Assembly: GCF_021018895.1 (NCBI RefSeq)
Contig: NC_079376.1
Coordinates: 18,760,001-18,824,000 of the forward strand
Reading direction: 5' to 3'
DNA from: Seriola aureovittata
Taxonomy: Eukaryota; Chordata; Actinopteri; Carangiformes; Carangidae
Length of the DNA stretch: 64,000 bases
Made by a program: the position numbers and the translations under genes. Shown piece by piece: positions 51,801 through 64,000 of the stretch (the stretch's first letter is position 1; each line of letters starts with the position of its first letter). The notes under the pieces were generated by a model, which did no database searches, had not been told where the DNA came from, and worked only from the letters and a program-made list of their open reading frames with translations.

Positions 51801-54435
51801 AAATGAATTTTAAAGTTAGCAGAGAGCACAGCCACCTCTGAGGGGAAAAAAGTAAATGCCTTTCTCTGTCAACACACTCTCTCTTGAGGCAAATTATACT
51901 TTGTTTGTTGGTTTAGTATTTCTGGATATTTGATGAAGGGCAATTTTATCAATGTCAACATGTTTTGTTGAGTCGTGGAAGAGCACGTCTGTTGGATTAG
52001 ACAAAAGCGGAGGCTGGAGGTGTTAGATTACAGTTTGTCAGGTTTCTCTCGTTTTTTACTTTGTCTGGTTGTTTTGATGCCGCCTTATCAAGCTCTTATT
52101 GGTTGTGAGAACAGCAACCTGTGTGTTGTATGTCAATGTGTGTGTAGCCTACATGTACATGTGTGATGTGTATTCAGTTGACTGTTTGCTTAACCCCCTC
52201 CCCTGAACTGAAATTGTCCGATCACATTTTAGCAGCGGCAGGCCTGCGGCAGGATTAGATTAACCACTGTTTATTACCTCTAACTATAGGGAGCACATCA
52301 TTAGTAAATTACATTATTATGTGGGGTTTCAGGTTATGTTAGAAAAAGCTCTGTTCAGGACCAACTATGAATAAATAATGAATAAAATATTGTAGTTTTA
52401 TTGCAGGTTATTTTTGCAGAACTACCAACATATATACTGATGCCAGTATATTTTGACAGGGAATATTGTCCTCCTAATGCATGGACTGGGCTCTGTTTGT
52501 GCTTGCTGAAAGTGTACATGCTGCTTGAACAGGTTATATATAGTGTATGTGTGTAAGCGCGTGCTTGTGTCAGCTTTCCTGCAGCAGCCGTGCTGTGTGA
52601 GCGGCTGAACCAGGGTGAAGGCCAGAAGATTGTAAGGCAGCAGGCAGACCTGAGCCCTCTCCGAGGCAGAGAGACCATGTCCAGCTCTCTGGGAGAGATA
52701 AAAGAAGTCAGGGCTGGGATACAATTACAGTCATCTACCTCCTCCCTCCCTCCGTCTCCTGTCTCTGGCTCAGCCGCTACATCCTCTGTGTTTGACTTGA
52801 GTCTGAGGAATTAGGCTCATTAATGACATTCAGTCTCTCCCCTTGACCACAAGAACATCTTATCTCTCCGCCTTTTGTTTGGGTCTAGTCTTCCTTCAGT
52901 ATTGTCTTCCCACCTTTACTTTTTCTTTCATCATCTTTAACTTTTGGCACCGTCTCATCTCTTCATTTCCAGTCTATCTCCCCTTTCTGTTTTGTAATCT
53001 TTTTTTAAATGGCTTTCTGATACCATCTTGCAGCCTTTAAGTGTTTGTCCGTATGAGACAGTGAGATTTAGAGCAGGTCTCTGGGTCAGAGCTGTTCAGC
53101 CTGTTCATGGAGGCAATCACACCGTCCGCCCAAATAATGACCGCCATGAATCAACCCATGAATGAGACAGCCATTGGATTCAGCACCGCGGTCAGCACTT
53201 CTGCCTTTAACTAACCCTAGAAGTGGATGATAAAACTATAGTGGAGGCCGTTTGTGTTGAAATGAGTGTCACAGGCGCTTGCTCTCAGGTTAGCCCGAGC
53301 TGAATGATTTGATTTGGTGCAATAGTTACAGTGGAGAGGGAGCATTTCTTCCCTTGGTGGAGAAGTCAATTTAATTGGCCACGTTTTGCATCACAGAGCA
53401 CACTTGCAAAGCTTTTTTTTTTTTTTTTATGAGAAGCAGATGCAGACCTCAGTGGAATAATGCTTTCCGACTCTTACTGCGGCACCTATTCATCAGGACT
53501 GTAATCTTTACTTTAATGAGGAGGCATTAATGTTTACTCTGTGAAGTGGAGGAAACGACTCGCCTGTTGTGCATAAGACAGAGAGAAATAGTAAACCACT
53601 CCTCTTTCTGTGTTGCCTGTGGAAGGGAAGATGTGCTCTGAACTTTTCATTGATTTTAACTGCACCATAAGCCCAGATGAGTGAAAGTACTGCCTTAAAA
53701 CGGAGAGATGGTTTTATTCACCTTTCATTTTTAAATTATATTTAGATCATTTACAGGAGTGGGACTTTGTAGTGCGCTCAAATTACAGTGAAAGAAGTTC
53801 CCTCAGAGGATCATTAGAGGAGCAGAAAAAACAGAGCAGCTTAGGTAATTTTCAGTGCGAGATCTGAACCTCTCTGATTCATGGTCCAATAAGTAAAACC
53901 TCTCACTTTCTGGGCAACTCAGTCAGCCAAATGATGTTCTGCTTACGCCCAGCGCTGCTGATGAACATCCAAACAGAAATTGGCATTTGCAAATTCTTAC
54001 CGAGTGTTCATCAAAGCCGCATCGAAATCCAGCACTTCTGAAAGCTCAAAGTGTGCACAGATCATCTGAGATGAAACAGCAGAGATTGATTGAGAGAAAT
54101 CCCCTAAGCTGCTTCTGCATCTGGTTTCTGCCACTCCGACTCTTGATCTGCAATGTCATTGAAGTTCCAGTGCTCCAAGAAAGCACTCAGGAAAACGACT
54201 GCGGTGGTGAAAAAAAAAAAAAAAAGAAAGAAAGAAAGAAAGGCTGACATCACCTTCTGCTGTTTGATGAATAAATAAATGAATGGAGCAGGAGCAGTGG
54301 TGACGGTGGTGGATATGACGGCATTGTTGGACATGGCATGAGGAATCGGTTTGGACAAGGCTGTCCTTTATGAAAAGCTGCTATTTTATGGATATGAGTG
54401 TTTGTGTGTGTGAGTCTGTGTGTATTTGTGTGTAT
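48828..54435. other. intergenic, no gene recognised
   Basis: Only short open frames; none has recognisable homology. The stretch 53040-53900 looks less repeat-like than its surroundings and could contain conserved non-coding elements, but this cannot be tested from one sequence. Confidence 0.45.

Positions 54436-54437
<2 letters not shown>

Positions 54438-54525
<88 letters not shown>
54438..54525. repeat. (TG)n microsatellite, left arm of an inverted pair
   Basis: 88 bp of pure TG, preceded by interrupted TG. A CA tract 128 bp away is its complement. Confidence 0.98.
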
Positions 54526-54528
<3 letters not shown>

Positions 54529-54652
54529 CAAAAAAAACCCCAAAAAATAACAGTAAGAGATGATGAAAATGCACATTTGACAAGCGTCTCTGTGGTTTGT
54601 GACAGAAGAAAGGTCATCGTATCCTTTGTGAGACTCATCTACTGACGTTACT

Positions 54653-54653
<1 letters not shown>

Positions 54654-54727
<74 letters not shown>
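54654..54727. repeat. (CA)n microsatellite, right arm of an inverted pair
   Basis: 74 bp of pure CA, able to pair with the TG tract at 54438-54525. Confidence 0.98.
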
Positions 54728-54735
<8 letters not shown>

Positions 54736-55530
54736 ACGCCCATCAGATTAGTCTTCATTTCTGTAAAACAAAACCTGCCACGCCTGCATATGTGTACATA
54801 AACATACATAATGTTAATAAATTTTCATACTACTTGGGTCTTATTTCCATAGTTTATTTGGGACAAACCTTTTCATAATTACGAAACTGTCCTCATCAAC
54901 TTAATTCCTGAGATCTGGAAAAACATCCTACAGGGCAAGAGACATGGGAAATAATTAGAAAATGTGATATGAAATGAAATTCGAACAAGTGGAAACAATT
55001 CTAATGTTCTGTCTTTCATCGCCTGAATTCAAAATGAGCCGTGCTTCAGTGCAACACGCCGCGTCTCGCAGTCCTGCTCCATCTGACCCATTTCACGCCC
55101 TGTTGCCCTGTTAGTGAACTGAGCTGTTGTTGTTTTCTTTGCTAACACAAAAAATGGAGGAACAGCGAGCCATACTACACACTCAACACATAATCAGTAC
55201 ACCAACCTGCCTGAGAAATAATGTCTGGAAGCTTTTTGTATTCAGCATCACAGACGGAAAACTGGTGACTAAGGTGAAGCTGTGTACCGACTTTGTAAAA
55301 TGCAAATGATTTACAGGAACACTGAAGAGTCAATACGAAGGAACACACTCTACAGTGTCGTTTATGATCAGGCGAGGTGCTTCAAATGAATTCAAATTAA
55401 TTACATGTTAGTTCTGATTAGTTTCAACTTCATTTTTTGCTAAATTTCCTTCCTCTCACCTGGTGGCAAAAATAAGGCCCAAGTTGTAATAAACCACAAT
55501 TTCCCTTTGAAGATGCCCCTAGCCTGATGA

Positions 55531-55532
<2 letters not shown>

Positions 55533-55608
<76 letters not shown>
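55533..55608. repeat. (CA)n microsatellite
   Basis: 76 bp of uninterrupted CA. Confidence 0.98.
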
Positions 55609-55611
<3 letters not shown>

Positions 55612-55869
55612 AAGCTGAGGATTAGCCCAGAAGACCGGGGTGCTCACACAGGAGGAATAAAAACAAATTATAGCAACAGGGGAATAGAAATGCAGTCTCC
55701 ACGCTGCACTGTAAGCAGTCACACTGCGCTTGTGTGGGCGGACTCACTGGCTTGAGGAACACAATTACTGACACACCACAGCGCTCATTTGCCTGAAACA
55801 GGCTGCTGTATTCTGTGGTACCTCTCTCAAAATCATGCTTTGTCTTCTTTCTGCTGAGCTGATGTGCTT

Positions 55870-55920
55870 CCCAAAAAAAAAAAAAAAGCAAAAAAAAAGC
55901 AAAAAAAAAGCAAAACAACA
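55870..55920. repeat. (A)nGC simple repeat
   Basis: Three poly-A runs of 8 or more separated by GC. Confidence 0.9.
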
Positions 55921-57189
55921 CCTTTTGTGTGTGTGTGTGTCTTGCTCTTTTTGCCCTATTGTTGTAAGACGCTGCGAGGACGCTGCTGCGGCTGTGTTCT
56001 GCTGGCCGCCCTTTTCACTTTGTCGGCCTTTTCACTTCATCTCATCTTCTCATCCATCTCAGACATTAATACACTGAGCGGTAACATTGTTCAGCCTCCA
56101 CACATAGACAACAACAACACAAACACACTTTCGCTTGCACACAAAGACAGTATACAAACGCCTTGCAATGATGCTATCCAGCTTCCATTGTTGCCTCTGT
56201 TAGTGCATTGTCTGTTCCCCCCCCCCACACACACACACACACACACACACAATGTGGATGTAAAACACGGATCATTGATCAGGCTTAGAGCTGCCACGTG
56301 CTCCTGTAGGAGTTACTACATTTTAATATTCCTTTGCTGGCAACCTGCAATGTGTAATTTCCCATTTTTAGAGATTAAAGACACTGAAAAGCAACGCCCC
56401 TTTGCATGACACACATGCATGGTGCAAATGAAAATTCCTCCCACACACAAAAGAAGCAGGAGGAGCAGCCTCTAACTGTCTGCTTGCCATTTTTCTCTGT
56501 GTTGCGGCTGTGGCAGGTCAGTAAATTGAGTGCATCTATGCAGAGCAGGATCCCAACACATCCCACATCAGTCTGGCAGCAGCCTCCCCATCTTCCTTTT
56601 CACCTGTCACACAGTGCCTCTCTCAATTAAATGGACCACTAAGCACCAGCGTTCATCACCGAGGAGAGATTTCCTTCAAGCCGAGGCGACCGTGGATCTG
56701 CAGGGCCGAGCCACGGGGCGGAGACACACACACACGCACACACGTGTTTGTGTTCTGATCATGTTTTCTGTGTTTGTCTACAATTGTAGTCACACAGAAA
56801 CAGCAAACCTGACTTACAAGCCTTCGTGACACTGATCTTTTCACGGCTGTCTAACCATGGGAAAATCCGATCGTGTGTGTGGCCCCCTCCCAGTTTAGAG
56901 AGACATGCAGACAAGAAAAATCTGATTTATGCCAATGACTTCAACATCAGGACTTTGAGCCTGTGTGAAATCAAGCAAAAAGCTGAGCAGAGGCATACCG
57001 CTCGAATCTGAAATCAAACTCATGTCTGATGACATGACTTGGATGGCTTCCTCAGCATGACTGAACATGATTCGTCTCTCGATATTGCTGCCTCTGTCTT
57101 TCATTTCCTCTCCTCGCTCTTCTCCGTCTTTCTATTGCTCCTTGCTCCCAGTTGCATATAGCAGCATGTACTTGTTTGTCTATGTGTGT

Positions 57190-57315
<126 letters not shown>

Positions 57316-57894
57316 ATTTGGGTATTCAAGGAAGCCAGCCCACTGGGGAGCTGCAGCGGGCAAAGCACCAATGCTCACTTCAAAGTGTGAGTTGAACGCT
57401 GGGCTCTAATCGAAAGGCTCTCTCCCTCCAAACGCCCACTCAGTCCAGCCTCTGATGTAACAGGTCACTTTCACACACCTACACTCTTTTACACCCTGTT
57501 GTTCATCCTTCATTGAACTTGGGCTGGTCACAGTCGCAGAGTAGTACTAGTAGTAGTAGTCTGAGCGATTCATACGGAAGTGTTTTTGGCAACAGAAGTT
57601 GATTTTGAGGGAGAACGTTTAAAACAAAATATAGGATACTATTTTGAAATGATGGCCTGCAGCTGTGCTCAAAGCCTTTAGAAATATAGTGGAGAGATGA
57701 AAAAAATGTGTGGATCAAATGCAGTGGTGAACAAAATAACAGAAGCACCTGTTTATTATGGGGATTTCCCTTCTCTTTTTTTTGCTAAAGTCTACAACTC
57801 CTATATAAAAACCAAAACCAACAAAGGAACTGATCCGTCGAACAAGTATTGTCTGTTTATCCAAATCCTGATATCTTACACTCACCAAGCAGTT

Positions 57895-58885
57895 TAATAG
57901 GGACCCCATACTAATACTGGTTAAGGTCTCGCTTTGCTCTGAAACACAGCCTCAATTCTTCTAGTCATAGATTCCACAAGATGTTAGAAACACCTTCTTT
58001 GAGACTCTGCTCCATGGTGACATGATGCATCACATCATTTCATAATTTGTCAGCTGCACAATCATGCTGCCAATCTCCCGCTCTACCACATCCCAAAGGT
58101 GTTCTACTGGACTCAGATCTGGTGACTGAGGAGGTCACTGAAGTTCACTGAACTCATCGTCATGTTCATTGATACGACTTTTGCTTTGTGACATGGTCAT
58201 TATCCTGCTGGAAGTAGACATTACAGTACATGGTCAGAAACAATACTCAGAGAGACTCAGAGAGACCATGATTGATTGGTATTAAGGGCCCAAAGTGCCA
58301 AGGAAACATTCCCTACACCATTACACCACCAGCCTGGACTTTGACACAAGGCAGGTAGGTGTCTGTTGACACCCAATTCTGATCCTTATGTACCTCAGCA
58401 GAAATCCAGATTCATCACACCAGACAGCATTTTCCAGCCTTCAACTCTCCAGTATTGGTGACTCTGTGCTCACTGCAGCCTGGTAAAAAGTGGTTATCTG
58501 AGTAACTGTAGCCTTTTTGTCAGCTGGCCATTCTCCTCTGACCTCTCTCATCAACAAGGAGTTGCCATCCACAGAGCTGCTGCTCACTGGATGAGTTTTG
58601 CGTGTTTTTGCACATTTATGACTAAACTCTATTGAAACTCTAGAAACTGTTGTGTGTGAAAATCCCAGCAGATCAGTAGTTTCAGAAATAATCAAACTAG
58701 TCTGTCTGGCACCAACAGTCATGTCAGGGTCAAAGTTACTAAACTCACTTTTTCCCCTCATTCTGGTGTTTAATGTGAACATTACCTGAAGCTCCAGACC
58801 TGTATCTGCAGGATTGTATGCATTGCACTGCTGCCACGTGATTGGCTGATTGGATAATTGCATTAATAAGCAGGTGCTCAGTGAG
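57895..58885 (-). mobile_element. Tc1-like DNA transposon fossil
   Basis: On the - strand the right part encodes a transposase N-terminus with landmarks SEFSNFDPDMTVGARQ, ISETTDLLGFSHTTVSRV and KKATVTQITT, typical of the helix-turn-helix region of Tc1-like transposases. The left part carries the remains of the catalytic C-terminal half (complement of words such as TGGACTCAGATCTGGTGACT and TTATCCTGCTGGAAGTAG, from the DxE region). Several deletions and frame breaks make it inactive. Intact terminal inverted repeats were not found. Confidence 0.82.
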
Positions 58886-59289
58886 TGTATATCTCAGACT
58901 ATGCCACAAAGCCCCATTGTTGTCCAAACATTATTTAAGAACTCATTACATGTAGTAAACCCCACACACACTGCCCTGCTGCTGCACTCACTAAAACACT
59001 AAATCAGCTCCTAAATAGAGTTCCCTTTAATTGGACTGTTATTGAGTAATGTTTGTTAAAAAACCACAGTGCACTATAGTAGGAAATTATTTAGTAATTC
59101 TTAGCAATTAAAAAATCAGACCATTCATTTGTGACCTGATTTTAAATATTTATGTCTTCAGAAGGAAGGAATCTGCATGGTGCTGAGATCTGCAACAGGG
59201 TGTAGGTCAGAAAGCAAGAAACAGACTGGGTGCTGTTTTTGTCTTTTCATGACACTTGTTGACAACAACAACGAGATTAAGAGTCAGTC
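58886..59289. other. intergenic, nothing recognised
   Basis: AT-rich sequence between two repeats. Confidence 0.5.
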
Positions 59290-59680
59290 TACAAGTGTGC
59301 AAACGCCTTTATTAAGCTGTTGCTTTGAGCTAATGCTAATGTCAGCATGCTAACATGCTCACAATGACAATGGTAACATGTTGGTGTTTTTTATCAGATG
59401 TAATGTTTACGATGATCACCATGTTAGTTTGTTCTAATATTCGCTTATTAGCACTAAAAAGAAAGTACTGCTGAGGCTGATGGGAATGTCATTCGTTTTA
59501 CAGGTATCTGGTCACAAAGCAAAGTATTGTACAGTTTAACATTTTGACCTGATGATGGTGCTAGACCAAATACTTTCCAGATGTAAAGTCAGGGGGATTC
59601 ATCCTCTGAGCACCATGAACATGTGTACAAAACTTAAGTAGGTGTATTCTTTAAGGACATATAGACCTAGTGTTGTTGTG
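59290..59680 (+). repeat. AGCATGCTAAC-type dispersed repeat copy
   Basis: GTCAGCATGCTAACATGCTC, GCTGAGGCTGATGGGAATG, GTCATTCGTTTTACAGG and GACCTGATGATGGTGCTAG appear in the order expected for the family also seen at 27003 (inverted) and 61540. Confidence 0.75.
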
Positions 59681-60139
59681 ATCTGTTGCACCTTTTTTTT
59701 TGTCTCTGCAGGTTTGTTTCTGATATCAGCTCTGAATTCATTTTTGCTGTAATGGGTTAAGTGTTACCACTGAACTGAGCCACTGCTCACATTAAATGCT
59801 TGCTGGGAAATGGTATGATCATTATTACAGTGAGACCACTAGCTGATGTCAGTGCTGATGATGATGTACAGCCAGGAAAAAAAAAAAATCTAAATATGAA
59901 CTGCTTCCCTGCTAGTGGAAAATAGTCTGATAAAATGTTGAAGACTGTGAAAGAAAATCATCTGACCATAATCTCTGTCACAAACGTCTTTGGTCAGCAT
60001 AAGGGTGAAGCCATTAATCATAATGATTATACATTACTTTTAATGTTAATTAACACTTCCACAGAATTAGTTGTCAGTGTGTCACATCCTTCATTATCTC
60101 TTCACTTTAACATCCTGTCCCACATATTCTCAAAGATTG

Positions 60140-60140
<1 letters not shown>

Positions 60141-60170
<30 letters not shown>
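60141..60170. repeat. poly-T run of 30
   Basis: Perfect T30. It may be the A-tail of an old retroelement on the - strand, but no element body was recognised next to it. Confidence 0.95.
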
Positions 60171-60173
<3 letters not shown>

Positions 60174-61539
60174 TATTCCCAACATAATTTACTGAAAATA
60201 GACTGTTTTGATTCAGCGATAAAAACCTGCTTTAATGTACAAAACAAAGCCATGTAATTATGTTGTGCAAGTTCACTGTGAGGACAAATATGTAAACACT
60301 TTCTCTTGCCTCACTGTAAACCCAAATAATCCTCTCTTCGTATCTCGCTCTCTCTCTGTCCATCTCTTTCTGTCCTTTTCTTTCCCGCTCATTGTCTTTG
60401 TGTCTCCCAGGTTATTCCTATTAGACATTATTCAGCATGGGGCTGACAAAAGACCTGCCTGCTGCAAGCTGATACAGCAACAGAGCACTGCTCCAGCCTC
60501 TCCTCTCTGATGTTACGCCACGCACGCGCACACACATTCACTCACACATATTCACTCGCACACACACACAATAAATTCTCTTTATATTTAGAGCACTGTG
60601 ATGTGTCTGTGTAGAAACCGAGGAAGGCGGAAAGAATTGAAGCATTAATGGCTAAATACTTTTCTTTGCTTGGCCGGAGAACAAAGGAGTTTCAGTGGAC
60701 AATGGAGGAAACACACAGATTTTGATTCGCAAAAAACGAGGATAGCAGCGCTTTCAGAGACACGCCAAGGGCCGCAGACAGTGATGGATGCACACAGACG
60801 GTGGGCGACAGTGAAAAATGAGAGGATGGGAATTGTTCTTGAGGTGACACATACAGATGATGGCGGCCACAGAGTGTGGGATGAACAAAAAGAGGGATAG
60901 TGAAGGGCGTGTGAGATGAACCTGCACCACCAGGTCAGTGGAAGTGAGTTTTGCACTGTGCATTCGAGCCATGTGTGTGTGTGTGTGTGACATACGTATG
61001 TAAACACACAAAACCCTGCATACAGCTTACAGTGGAATGGCTACACAAATAGCAACAAGGCCGAGTAATCACATTCAGTTTGATCAAAGTGTTTAAAGAA
61101 GCATACAAGGTTTTTTAAGCTCAATTTCCTCAGGGAAGCGCGAGAGAAGAGATGCAACTTCAAGATGCAGCTATTTTCATTTCAGATGAAAAATGTTACA
61201 ACATCTGCCAGATGTGCATTGCAGAGCACCTTGATGCTTGTGGTGGTGTTGTCAGTGTCAGAGGAAGAGAGACAGTTTCTCTTTTATCTGAATCTACAAC
61301 TAAACTGTCTGCAGTTGAGTTGCATTGTGGATAATGTAAGCGCCAGGTTTGACCAGGAAGATGAACAGAACCATGAGTTCTGGTTCTGCTGTATGGAATT
61401 TGAAAGAAGCCATCATCAGTCTGACGATGTTACAAGAACACGATGCTAAATTACTGGAGTACTCTTTTGTTTATAAAATAAGAGTTTGCAGCCACATTAA
61501 GACGTCTGTGATGTTGCACTTCTGCACTTATTGCTGATG

Positions 61540-61775
61540 ATTAGAACATATAATGTTTACATGTTAACATCTTAGTCTAGTGTGCCAGCATGCTAACATT
61601 TGCTAATTGGCGCTAAACACAAAGTACAACTTAGGCTGGTGGAACAGTCATTGTAAACCAAAGTACAGAACAAATTGAAATTTTCACTTGATGATTATTA
61701 TAACACTTCACCTGAGGGAAACATGAAGGTCTGTACTGAACCTTTTCAGTCCATTTGGTTAATCCTGACATACTA
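61540..61775 (+). repeat. AGCATGCTAAC-type dispersed repeat copy
   Basis: GCCAGCATGCTAACATTTGC, GGCGCTAAACACAAAGTAC and GAGGGAAACATGAAGGTCTG match the family in the same order as at 59290. Confidence 0.7.
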
Positions 61776-64000
61776 TTCTAAGTGTGACAAAGGAGAATAA
61801 TCAGGAAACCATGAATTTTACAGTAATATAATGTCTAGACTCCCTTGTGTGTGTATAAATATTTCAGTATGTGTACAGTATGTACACATGCAGTCATGCA
61901 TATGTTTACATAGATATATGCATGTGTATGTCAAAACGACAAGCATGGGTACCTATATTATAAATGTCTTTTCCATTTTCTCATATGTAAAACTGAAAAC
62001 ATAAAGCAGAACAGGAAAAAGGCTCAGAAAGTGAGAATCCAGCTCTAGCAACACCTCCAACCTGCAACACACATGATTATTCACGGGCCGAGCTGTGTGA
62101 CGCAGGCTGTGATATTTGGGTCCAGCAGCAGCTGTTGTGTACCCGTCCGCTCCACAGAGAAACGTCACATGGTGCTCAACCTCTAGAGAGAAGGAAAGTT
62201 ATCTGCAGACATTTACATATGACTTTAAACACTGCAAAATGTGTTTCACTGATTGGAGTTTCTGTTTGGCAGCGGTCCTTTAATTTGAACACCTACAGAA
62301 CTAATACACTTAAACCCTGTTAGTGCCATAAACGTACTTCTCCGCATGCCCCCGCTCCATTAGGTGGAGAAATGCCCTTCAGAAATATGCAAATAATAAG
62401 AGAAGTGCTGAAGCAATTAAGAAAGTGAAGTATGTCAGTTTGATCAGCTTGATCGGAGCAAAGATGAAGTGCTTCTTATTTAATGTGTCCAAGCTCAATA
62501 AAGTAGTCATTAGCAAGTGATGGATAACAAGAACTGTTCTTAACCATCAGAAGTACATCTCCGTCTAATATGAGTCATAAACTACGTACAGTGCGGATAT
62601 GACATCCATCAGGCAGGCGATCAATCTTTCCTTCATTTCAAGCCACCCAGGAGGACTAAGAGGCACATTGCTGAAATAGTGTGCCTGGCTGTCAGCCTGT
62701 CAACGTCAGTGGTCAAATATACTGTAGTGCGCTCTGACTGCTGTGTGACTGATGAGGAACACAATCGCAAAGTGGAATTTGGCAGTGGAGTGAGGTTAGC
62801 CCCGCGTCACCTCCCTTCAGCTGAAAGAGAGCGCCGCTGGCCAGTGACAGGGCCGCTGCTGCGGTTGATCATAAACAGAAATAATACATGCGTGGCATCA
62901 GACTATTGTCTTGCCATCTCAGATACACCATGTGTGTATTTCTTTGTTGTCTTTAAAGCATAGGAGAGCACCAGAAACTTCAATAGGACAGCGGCGTCGT
63001 GTGGCTGAGTGACTCACTGATTTTAATGAGGGTGTCTGTCAAAACAAAGGGCTTTTCTTTTGATGTCTGGTGGTCCTGTCTTCTCGCAGCTATATCAAAG
63101 CTGCATTACTTTGTGGTGACTTGAGGCTTGATCTGAAGTGACTCATCTTTGCCTGAAATCCATCCACCAGGATGACTTCAAAATCAGAAGTTCAACTGAG
63201 ATCTTGAGTGAGAAACAAAAAGATTGCTCTTGATTCTGGCAAATAACAAAACAAGTGGCCTTTTCCTACCCTGCAAATCTGCTTTAACTAAGGGGAGCTT
63301 TGCTTGTGATTAGTCGCCTCCTAGCTCCCCAACCTGCCTGCCCATCACTCGGCCGCTCCGCCATCTGCTTCAGTCTTCCTAATGAAGCACATCCCTCTCT
63401 GAGGTCCTCGGAGTCGCCACCTCCACACAGACCTAATCATCCTCAGAAAGCTTCGGCCCCTGTGGCAGCATCGGGTTCGGGCCCGGCCACATCTCAGCCC
63501 AGATCGGTCATTTCACCAACACCCGGCGCCTAATGAACAAGAGGATGGAGGGCAGCGAGAGGAGCGAGAGGAGAGACAGGAGGGAAACATGGAAGAACCA
63601 CCAGCGTGGATCCTTTGTACTAATAAAGAGACTCTTTCTCTAATGAAAGGGGCTCTTTTGTTCAGTAGTGGGCACATTCAGAGGACAGGACTCGGCGGTC
63701 GTGGCAATCTGACCACTTTAACATTCAGCTCTGTGATAAATGGTCAAGCAGTGAATTATTTCTCCCGTTTGGGAGGTCTTTCTTCTCATATGCCAGCACT
63801 GTATTAAGCTCTCATTTTAACTGATTGGTTCCTTTGTGCTTCAAGGCTCAGGCGCCACACTTCGTAGTCTCTCATTCATTCTGCGTATGCAAAATGTATA
63901 TTCCTTTGCAGAGGCAGCTCTTTCTCTGCTGGGAAAGTCACATTCATTCAACATCAGAACAGATTGTGAACCCTGAAACACACAAGAGTTATGTGTGTGC
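61776..64000. other. intergenic, no gene recognised
   Basis: Open frames are short and anonymous. In human, HPCA lies beyond FNDC5, but no hippocalcin exon (EF-hand coding) was seen up to the window end. The segment 63290-63540 is GC-richer than average without exon support. Confidence 0.45.

Noticed and set aside
54250..54735. 161-residue - strand open frame and neighbours with VCVCVC or HTHTHT
   Set aside because: Translations of dinucleotide microsatellites.

Overview
This window looks like nuclear DNA from a teleost fish, probably a percomorph (inference). It contains intron-split vertebrate genes with GT-AG junctions, long introns, many (CA)n/(TG)n microsatellites, and degenerate copies of dispersed repeats whose sequence style I recognise from fish genomes. 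No prokaryotic operon, CRISPR array or rRNA was seen. The only tRNA-like sequence sits inside a SINE.

Two protein-coding genes can be assembled exon by exon. The first, on the + strand (coding 7895-10984, five coding exons, 563 residues), is an S100P-binding protein (S100PBP) homologue. It has a long acidic, disordered N-terminal part in one exon and the conserved HPSDLT/DEW C-terminal block over the last exons. The second, on the - strand (coding 43740 down to 17111, six coding exons), is FNDC5, the irisin precursor. It has a signal peptide, one fibronectin type III domain split over two exons, a transmembrane exon, and a cytoplasmic tail with two possible ends. The genes are convergent; from memory of the human 1p35 region, S100PBP and FNDC5 are also neighbours there.

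Region by region: 1-1200 is an AT-rich minisatellite built from units of about 26 and about 36 bp, closed by one inverted unit. 1200-6380 is intergenic and holds a decayed, partly intronic duplicate of the S100PBP first coding exon (3830-4440), plus inverted fragments of its last two exons (5270-5435). 6385-6483 is the likely S100PBP promoter and noncoding first exon. 7895-10984 is S100PBP. 10985-17110 holds a TG/TA microsatellite, a foldback repeat and the presumed FNDC5 3' UTR. 17111-43740 is FNDC5, whose introns carry a SINE nested inside an older repeat with a visible target-site duplication, foldback repeats and G-quadruplex-capable tracts. 43741-44250 is the GC-rich FNDC5 promoter. 44250-64000 has no recognisable gene; it holds a LINE fossil, a Tc1-like transposon fossil, two copies of the AGCATGCTAAC-type repeat and long microsatellites.

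The genes do not form a pathway. S100PBP homologues are nuclear; FNDC5 is a membrane protein whose ectodomain is shed as a hormone. The most useful observations are the alternative C-terminal exon of FNDC5, the scrambled S100PBP duplicates and the dated nested insertion. I found no convincing new biological system.
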